64,000 nt of DNA. It comes from Symsagittifera roscoffensis (lineage: Eukaryota; Xenacoelomorpha; Acoela; Convolutidae). Position 1 is the stretch's first letter; every line of letters begins with the position of its first letter. The translations under genes were made by a program, and so were the position numbers. Location of the stretch: assembly GCF_963678635.1 (NCBI RefSeq), contig NC_087062.1, forward strand, positions 88,325,845 through 88,389,844, read 5' to 3'. Below are positions 56,118 through 64,000 of the stretch, piece after piece. The notes beneath the pieces were generated by a model. It was not told the origin of the DNA, ran no database searches, and saw only the letters and a program-made list of their open reading frames with translations.

Positions 56118-56273
56118 AATTTTAAAGGCGCCTTGGGCGGTGAAAATTTTTAATTTTGTATGGGATCGCGCGCCGAAAAAACGCAAATTTTTGGTCCCAA
56201 TTTTCCAAAAAGTGCCTAAAACGCATTTGGATAATCCTCCCCCTTTCTCGAGAAAATCCTATATCCGTATCTG
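56118..56273. mobile_element. Decayed fragment of the hAT-type MITE
   Basis: Shares AAGGCGCCTTGGGC, the CGCGCCGAAAAAACGC interior and CTCGAGAAAATCCTA-ATCCG near its right end with the copy at 22484-22896. Ends are eroded and no target duplication is seen. Confidence 0.65.
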
Positions 56274-56292
56274 GGTTTGAAGAAAATAATCT

Positions 56293-56600
56293 TAATGGTT
56301 CAATTTTGCCAAAATCAATTTTACCGAAATCAGATTGGTTCAATTTTGCCGAAATCAGAAGAACCGGGCTACAAAAAAGATAAGCTGCAGTCGTCACGAT
56401 ACAGAGAAGTGGCCATTTTTTTACTTCAACGAGAAATTTAACATATTTTCTCTTCACCTTTTTGTAGTTTTCCTTTCATCTTTTTACGATATATAGTAAG
56501 AACTTTTACAAATGCTAGATGCGCTTATTTGGAAGTGCAAAACCTGTGGCCGAGTACTCAAAACCTGTGGCGGAAGTGCAAAACCTGTGGTCGAGCTCAG
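56293..56600. repeat. Short local repeats
   Basis: GGTTCAATTTTGCC-AAATCA occurs twice (56296 and 56337), and CAAAACCTGTGG occurs three times (about 56538-56591) with -CGAG or -CGGAAGTG after it. From 56600 to 58410 I see no gene. The + strand becomes strongly A-rich from about 57060. Confidence 0.5.
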
Positions 56601-58410
56601 TAGAAACGTGGGTTGATTACTACCCATTTTTTCTGCACTACTACTTGGAACAGGTTTAAACCAAGTATTTCATATCCAATTGTATTATTTGATAATAATC
56701 ACTGTAAATTATTTAGAACAAACCAATCATGATCCATTGCTAAGACTTATGATAATTTGTAAAGCCTAAATTATTTTTAGTTTCCAGCCAGAGAAGAAAT
56801 AACTTAATTTAGAAAGAAGTTGCTCTTCCTATCCTCTAACCTCGCAAAAATACCAGTTTTACTAGATCTATTGAGACTCGAAAATATAAGAGAAATTTGA
56901 GGATCGGTATTAGAATAAGAAACTGCGCAAACCTATCCAGCCGAAAATTAGATAGCGTGACGAACAGACGGTATACCCTGCCGAAATTACTCCATGAGAA
57001 GGCCACCCCGGGCCCAACTCATCTGGTGCGACCAAACGAGTCTCGAGCAGACACATACTAATTTAGAATTAGAAAAAAATAGATATATAGAAATTCAAAA
57101 ACAAAACCAAGACAAACCGAAATTAGAGTTAGCCTAATTCTACGTCTTAATAAATCTAATCAGGCCGAGCCAAAACTAAGGACGAAACCAGATCACACGG
57201 AAGACGAAAAACCAAATACCTGCATTGCAAAGCGAAAACAAAGCAGAAGACGATTAAACAAAATTTAAAACTATTTGGGCAGTAAACTTTCAAGAAATTA
57301 TATAAATTATAAATTGCCATAAATAGAGCTGTAAAAAAATTGATTTAATATCAATATTCTTATTATTACCAAAAACTATAGTCTACAAAAGCAGTTTGTC
57401 GAAAAACAAAACAAGATCTAACTCAAAACTTTAAGTCTGCAGTATTTTTATAAACGTTTTTGTTTTAAATTATGAATTCACAAAAAAAAAACATACAAAA
57501 ATTTAGTTGGTAAAGTTACTCGAATGATTAGTTCAAATAAAAAACTGATGACTCCTTGCTTCTCAAAGATCTCTCTGTGATTTTTCTATTGCACCTGGTA
57601 CATCAAAAAAAATCAAACAAAACTACCTTAATTTCGAAACAAGATCTTTAAGAACTTTCTTGGATCTTTAATCATTAACAACAAAAAAATCATTTCAATA
57701 ATTTTCTTATCAAGGCTTGATTTTGCTCATAAATAATAAAACTCAGTTTGATTCATTTTGATCAGAACATTAAGGTTTTCGTTAGACCAATAAATTCTGT
57801 ATCTTATAACTCTAATTCTACACTTAAATTCAGGTCATCAAGGTTTTCCTTGGATCATATAAAAAAATCAATCCCACCTCCTAATCTAAAGTTTTTAATG
57901 ACCTCAAACGTCAATTCACTCTCTAACGTTTACAAGCTACCCATGAATAAATGAAAATTTTCCAAAAGCTCTCCATTAAAATTAGGCTAAATAGTGAAGA
58001 ACTTCGGTTACTCATCTTTCATTTGAATACCTCCTGTTTAACTGACCCAGGCCTAGAACAAATCTCAGAACTAGGAGGCATTAAAGTAGTATCTAACGAT
58101 CTACTCGTCTTCTAAATATATCTGAGCCTTGTGGATTGATTTGCTCTTCTCCAGTCCTCGATCTCAAATCGATCCCCATTTAATTAAGGTTAAGATTACT
58201 TAAATGTAAAACGCCACATTCGTATGAGACCAGTAATAAATCTTTTTCTTGAATCAATATACTCTCTCTCCAGCCCCTCTTGTCACGACAATACGACCCA
58301 AAGAAAAGGATAGTCTCACAAAAAGACTAAGAACTAACAGTTTAGGAAATTAACACCTGGATTTTGCATCAATCGTTCTAACACTTATGTCAACAGACAA
58401 CTTGGGAAAC

Positions 58411-60716
58411 AAACAATCGCTACTTATGCACAGTTTTCTGTATTGATGGTGTTAGATGCGACCTTGTGATAACACCGCATAAACGAAAGATAGGATATAT
58501 CAGTTCAAAAAATCAAACAAAAAAATGATTATAATTATTAAATTAATAAAAAAACTAATTATAAAAACCCAATTTTCTCGAAAACGAAACAGTATTTCTG
58601 AATCCGACGCAAAAACTACAGAAATCCTTGAAAACGCCGAGACCTAATCAGTCGATACCTAATGTTAACAAAGAATTCTGGAAAAGATATTCTGGACCCT
58701 GTCAAAAAAAATTCCAGAAATCAGAATTAAAACAACAGATACTAGATCGTGAAAGCTCAGTCGAAGACCATTTGAACAGATCGTGAAAGCTCAGTCGAAG
58801 ACCATTTGAACGCTGTCAAAGCCAGCTCAAAAAAAATATTATTGCTGAACCTGTAAATACACCCTTTTATCAAAACTGTTTCTACAGACGTACTGCACTT
58901 ATTCATAACACACTCGATGTTGCAGCCCAAAAATGGTTTCTAATTCTACCTAAGAAACTGAAATGAAATTGGAAGAATTTCACACAAGAATACTCAAAAG
59001 TTTTTGACTCAGAAAAAAAAAACAGACAACATCTTATATAGCGAGATTCGTAGACTCTCGATTGAAACTACAAAAATTTCGCTGTCAGAATAGAAATCCT
59101 GGTACGAAAATTTTATTATTTAAGCACGCACAATTACAAAAAACACAAAAATGAAAGAAACTCTCTTGATTACTCTTGAAATAAACAATCGCTACTTATG
59201 CATATTTTTCTGTATTGATGGTGTTATATGCGACCTTGTGATAACACGGCATAAACGAAAGATAGGATATATCAGTTCAAAAAATCAAACAAAAAAATGA
59301 TTATAATTATTAAATTAAAAAAAAAAGTAATTATAAAAACCCAATTTTATCGAAAACGAAACAATATTTCTGAATCCGACGCAAAAACTACAGAAATCCT
59401 CGAAAACGCCGAGACCTAATCAGTCGATACCTAATGTTAACAAAGAATTCTGGAAAAGATATTCTGGACCCTGTCAAAAAAAATTCCAGAAATCAGAATT
59501 AAAACAACAGATACTAGATCGTGAAAGCTCAGTCGAAGACCATTTGAACAGATCGTGAAAGCTCAGTCGAAGACCATTTGAACGCTGTCAGAGCCAGCTC
59601 AAAAAAAATATTGTTGCTGAACCTATAAATACACCCTTTTATCAAAACTGTTTCTACAGACGTACCGCACTAATTCAAAACACACTCGATGTTGCAGCCC
59701 AAAAATGGTGTCTAATTCTACCTAAGAAACTGAAATGAAATTGGAAGAATTTCACACAAGAATACTCAAAAGTTTTTGACTCAGAAAAAAAACAGACAAC
59801 ATCTTATATAGCGAGATTCGTAGACTCTCGATTGAAACTACAAAAATTTCGCTGTCAGAATAGAAATCCTGGTACGAAAATTTTATTATTTAAGCACGCA
59901 CGATTACAAAAAACACAAAAATGAAAGAAACTCTCTTGATTACTCTTGAAACAAACAATCGCTACTTATGCACAGTTTTCTGTATTGATGGTGTTAGATG
60001 CGACCTTGTGATAACACGGCATAAACGAAAGATAGGATATATCAGTTCAAAAAATCAAACAAAAAAATGATTATAATTATTAAATTTAAAAAAAAGTAAT
60101 TATAAAAACCCAATTTTATCGAAAACGAAACAATATTTCTGAATCCGATGCAAAAACTACAGAAATACTCGAAAACGCCGAGACCTAATCAGTCGATACC
60201 TAATGTTAACAAAGAATTCTGGAAAAGATATTCTGGACCCTGTCAAAAAAAATTCCAGAAATCAGAATTAAAACAACAGATACTAGATCGTGAAAGCTCA
60301 GTCGAAGACCATTTGAACAGATCGTGAAAGCTCAGTCGAAGACCATTTGAACGCTGTCAAAGCCAGCTCAAAAAAAATATTATTGCTGAACCTATAAATA
60401 CACCCTTTTATCAAAACTGTTTCTACAGACGTACTGCACTTATTCAAAACACACTCGATGTTGCAGCCCAAAAATGGTTTCTAAATCTACCTAAGAAACT
60501 GAAATGAAATTGGAAGAATTTCACACAAGAATTCTCAAAAGTTTTTGACTCAGAAAAAATAACAGACAACATCTTATATAGCGAGATTCGTAGACTCTCG
60601 ATTGAAACTACAAAAATTTCGCTGTCAGAATAGAAATCCTGGTACGAAAATTTTATTATTTAAGCACGCACAATTACAAAAACACAAGAAAGAAAGAAAC
60701 TCTCTTGATTACTTTA
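58411..60716 (+). repeat. Three tandem copies of a ~770-bp gag-containing segment
   Basis: Units start at AAACAATCGCTACTTATGCA: 58411, 59183 and 59953 (periods 772 and 770), the third ending near 60716. They are nearly identical. Each contains an inner exact 34-bp direct repeat (AGATCGTGAAAGCTCAGTCG.., first pair 58743-58810) and the same gag-type stretch. The number of inner repeats is the same in all three, so the inner duplication came first. Confidence 0.93.
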
Positions 60717-61060
60717 ACACCAATGTTTGAAAAAACAGCAATGGAGAAAAAACATCACATCTAGCATCAATTCACAAACCAGATATAGTTTTGCAAAAAC
60801 GTAGGGAAACTAGGGCCAGCAGAACTCACAATGAAATGAGAAGAAACAGAAAACTTAAAATTACAATATGTTTTTATGATTCAAACAACACCTTTACACA
60901 ATAATATCCATGACTCAGATAGTGAGGTAGCAGAGAAAATAAATCATAATTTGAACAAGAAACGGAATCAAATTTTAAAGTAAAACATTCATTCAAGAGG
61001 TGGTGTAACTATTTTTGAGAATACGGACACTGTATTGCTAATTGTAGACAAAAACAGCTA
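58840..61060 (+). pseudogene. LTR-retroelement gag, triplicated and broken, with zinc knuckle
   Basis: In each ~770-bp unit a + frame reads like a Retrotrans_gag domain: AAQKWF-NLPKKLK, then NWKNFTQEFSKVFDSE and ILYSEIRRLSIETTKISLSE, with stop codons in the middle (for example in the TGA before NWKN). After the third copy the protein continues to a CCHC zinc knuckle, CNYF-EYGHCIANC, at about 61003-61044, also with one stop. All copies are inactive. Confidence 0.6.
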
Positions 61061-63300
61061 AATCAAACAGACCGCCGAAAAACACAGAACCAAAAACTTG
61101 CTTCATCTTTGAACAAAACAAGATCAAACCTCATTAATGAAAATATTCAAAGTATTAGTAGCCTCAGGAAACCGCTTTAATCTAGCTATTTTAGCTATTT
61201 TAACTTTAGATAAATCACAATCACCACACAACAATAATTCTCGAAGCTGACCTTCATATCAAAAAAGTCAAAAACTAATTAACAAAACAGATATAACCGC
61301 TCTAACAGCCACAACAGTCAATGTAGGAACAACTATTCAATATCAATCATAAACAGAAGTAATTGTTCTAGTTAAAAAAGAATCAGTTCATTCTCATATA
61401 ATTGCAATAGATATAACTCAAACGACCGTTCTAGAAAACTTTTCAAAAAATCGCAAAAAAACTAATCAAGCAACAATTATATGAAAAATTTTTAAAATGA
61501 CCCAAATAACAGAAACTATAATCACAGGTTACGAGAAAATTTTTTAAACTACAGTTTTAGTAACACTAGTTATCAAAATAGATCATCTAGAAGTTATTTC
61601 AAGTCACCACATAGAAAAAATTCACAAAAATCAAATAGTCAAAATCAAAACCTAGAAGAAGCACACCGAAATATTGGCGAAAAAAAATCAAGTACATTCA
61701 ACAAGTGAAACAACCCCTGACTCACCAGGGATTGAGACCGACGATATTTCAGAATTTCAATTAAAAAACATACATTATGAGAGCACTGACGACAAAAGTG
61801 ACATAGACAACACATTATTTATAAAATTGATTTAAAAAATCACATGAAAAAGAATTGTACTTCCACACTGAGCACCATCAAAACGCATACCGTGACAGCA
61901 TTTTCCATGAATCAAGCAAAAACCGAACAACAGAATTCATTTATTTACCACATTTTGACAAAAACTACGACATAACAAATATTATATATCAAAATAGCAA
62001 ATCCAAGAAGCCTCCGTCTACAAAAGTTTAGACAACATCACTTTTTTGAGAACACCCAAAAGACGAAAAAGTTCAACCCCAAACCTATAAATAGGTTTTT
62101 TAATCGAGCAAGGCGCAGATTCAAAAACCATTAAGGTTAACACTTGGAATGAAATAAGCTCGCTACATCCCAAACTGCTACTCCGTAGTTCCTTAAGGAA
62201 ATAAGCCACTGCACAAGTTACCTGTATCAAGAATTAAAGAAAAATTCGATCATATCTCCAACCGACTGAAACAATGGAACAAAATAAATTTCTAACTAAA
62301 CCGTTTTGAACAACTATTTCACAAAACAGGTCAGAAACAAAACATAACAGAAAAATCATTCATCACAAAATAAATACCAACAACTATTAAAATAAATAGT
62401 TGACTACAAATCAAACAGAAATACACGCGGAAAGAATAACACTTCTTTGCCATTTTTTCAAAGATTAAAGGAACAACCTATTTTTTTTCTCAAAAGTCTA
62501 TCCGATATTTAAGAACAAGAACATTTGAAACCATTAACTGGCTACGCATATAATTTCCCTATCTCATTAAAACAACAACCGCCAAAAATTACTAAAAATG
62601 TATTCATCTGACCTTGAATTAAGAACACTTCCCACTTTATTTGAAATTCCGAAATAATCACTATTCAAAAGATTTAAAAGGCAAAAAACACAAGTACACA
62701 AACCTAGAATCTCACATGCTCCATGGACAAATGGACCAGTTGAAGGTATGAACAGTTCATTCTAAGAATAACTCCGATGCGTAATTAACGGAAACGATAA
62801 AAAACTAGACTGAATGGTCAACAGACGTAAGTTATTTCCAGTAGCATATAACTCTCAATTTACAACATCGTTTGGAATATCACCTTATGAAATGATTTTT
62901 GACCAAAAATTACGCAAACCAATAGTTTTAACAATAACCGCATGAAAAAACGAGAATATCGTCATCCATCAAAAGACTCCATATGTTGCAAGTTACCACT
63001 TTAAACTCACGATGAAGATCATTTTTACTACTCACAAAAAAACTAGCTACCTGAACCCACAGGAAAGGATTCTACATAGAGATAAAAAAACACAAATTAT
63101 GTCAGAAATTAGCAAAAAAAAAGTTACAAAGACAAAGTTTTTTCTTCTCAATTCAATTAATTTTTTACACCCATCCAGATCTAAGAATTGGGTTCATTCT
63201 TTTTCCAATTTTCACATTACACAGAAGAATATCGAAGACATCATAACCAATAAGAGAAGGATCGTACCAAATTACTGATAGTCCCACAGATGTGACTTAT
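61061..63300 (+). pseudogene. Same retroelement: eroded pol with integrase core
   Basis: Between 61061 and 62690 only scattered, heavily interrupted frames remain and no protease or polymerase motif could be read with confidence. At about 62720-62925 an integrase core is clear: PWTNGPVEGMNSSF with the final catalytic Glu, then, after a frameshift, PVAYNSQFTTSFGISPYEMI and FDQKLRKPI. Frames at 63012-63278 and 63308-63517 are unrecognised. No LTRs were found on either side inside the window. Confidence 0.55.
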
Positions 63301-64000
63301 AAACTAATTGACAAAAAAAGCAGATAACTCAACAGAGAAACAGCCATTCGAGAACTTACTCAGATGCATTCTGTGTCTGGACTCCTTTTTGTTGAAACAC
63401 CACAAGTCCTCATCAGTAAAAAAACACCCTATAATTCAAAAATTTCACAAAAACCACGGAACAGCACGACCAAAAAACGTACAAGAAAACTATCCTAAAT
63501 TCAACACTACTACATAAACATTTTTTTCAAAAGTCTCATCATTATCCAAATGAAATATACATCTTATCCATGTTCATTGATTTTAGGTTTTTAATTTAAA
63601 TATAAATTTCTCAGGAATGGTTTTTTCAGCCAATCATCTCTCTTCATTTTTTCATATTTTTAAATCGCCACCACCATTTAATTAAACGATCAAATCCAAA
63701 CTTGAACTAGAACTGTAACTCCAACTTATAAAACTTTCAGGTTAAAAGTAAGCAACAACCTGATTATTGACAAGTTAAACAAACTTTATATCAAAACTAG
63801 AACACTCAATACAAAAATCAACAAAATTGATTATATACAGACCCCAAAAATCACCAAAAGAAAAAAAAAGAATTTAGCGTAAAACTAAAACTTCATCAGA
63901 TATCCTAGCTTTTAGTTAATCTACATGAAAAGAAATCCTGATCATCCTATAAATAGAAACAAGAAGTAGCAACCTAATATCAAACCCTTAAAACTGGTCT
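63301..64000. other. No gene seen
   Basis: A-rich sequence, perhaps still part of the retroelement. No LTR or gene could be supported up to the window end. Confidence 0.4.

Noticed and set aside
58411-60716. CRISPR-like array
   Set aside because: The repeat units are ~770 bp and contain a gag remnant; the only short repeat is a 34-bp pair without a spacer. The genome is eukaryotic.

Overview
The window looks like nuclear DNA of an invertebrate animal. It is AT-rich, its genes have GT-AG introns, and it is full of transposable elements and satellite DNA. Only three conserved host genes can be read with confidence. (1) The last two coding exons of a Kelch-repeat protein, most like KLHL8, lie on the + strand at 605-1294; the 5' part of the gene is off the left edge. 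(2) A complete, intronless cytosolic arginyl-tRNA synthetase (RARS1, 652 aa) lies on the - strand at 8087-10045. (3) A complete RNA polymerase II subunit RPB3 gene (POLR2C, 276 aa) lies on the - strand from 29511 to 13196. Its 831 nt of coding sequence are spread over 16.3 kb in three exons. I cannot name the phylum.

Region by region: 0-1.6 kb is the KLHL8 3' end. 2-8 kb holds tRNA-derived SINE-like repeats, a hAT-type MITE (5347-5723) and a MULE transposon with a perfect 9-bp target duplication (6010-7889). 8-10 kb is RARS1. 10-13.2 kb is intergenic and carries a near-perfect 124-bp palindrome. 13.2-29.5 kb is RPB3. Its introns hold four stretches of a degenerate ~86-bp repeat, a 173-bp satellite with a two-unit higher-order pattern, a ~170-bp degenerate satellite, a second hAT-type MITE, and an exact 2504-bp tandem duplication that copies exon 2. 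29.7-32.25 kb is a pair of diverged LTR-like repeats just upstream of the RPB3 start. 34.9-37 kb is a decayed Ty3/gypsy gag interrupted by a 529-bp SINE-like insertion. 37.7-43.6 kb holds two diverged ~600-bp direct repeats, a second MULE (40940-42595) and a BEL/Pao-like gag scrap. 47-47.7 kb is a Tc1/mariner-type fold-back element. 49.3-55.1 kb is a decayed full-length Ty3/gypsy element with two LTRs. 55.6 kb has an orphan exon-like ORF. 58.4-63 kb is another decayed LTR retroelement whose gag segment is present three times in tandem.

The host genes are housekeeping genes with no operon-like relation to each other. The most unusual biological point is the duplicated RPB3 exon 2. It encodes the zinc loop, is 211 nt long, and joins exons of different phase, so exactly one copy must be spliced in to keep the frame. 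I see no CRISPR array, rRNA gene or intact tRNA gene, and no convincing new multi-gene system.
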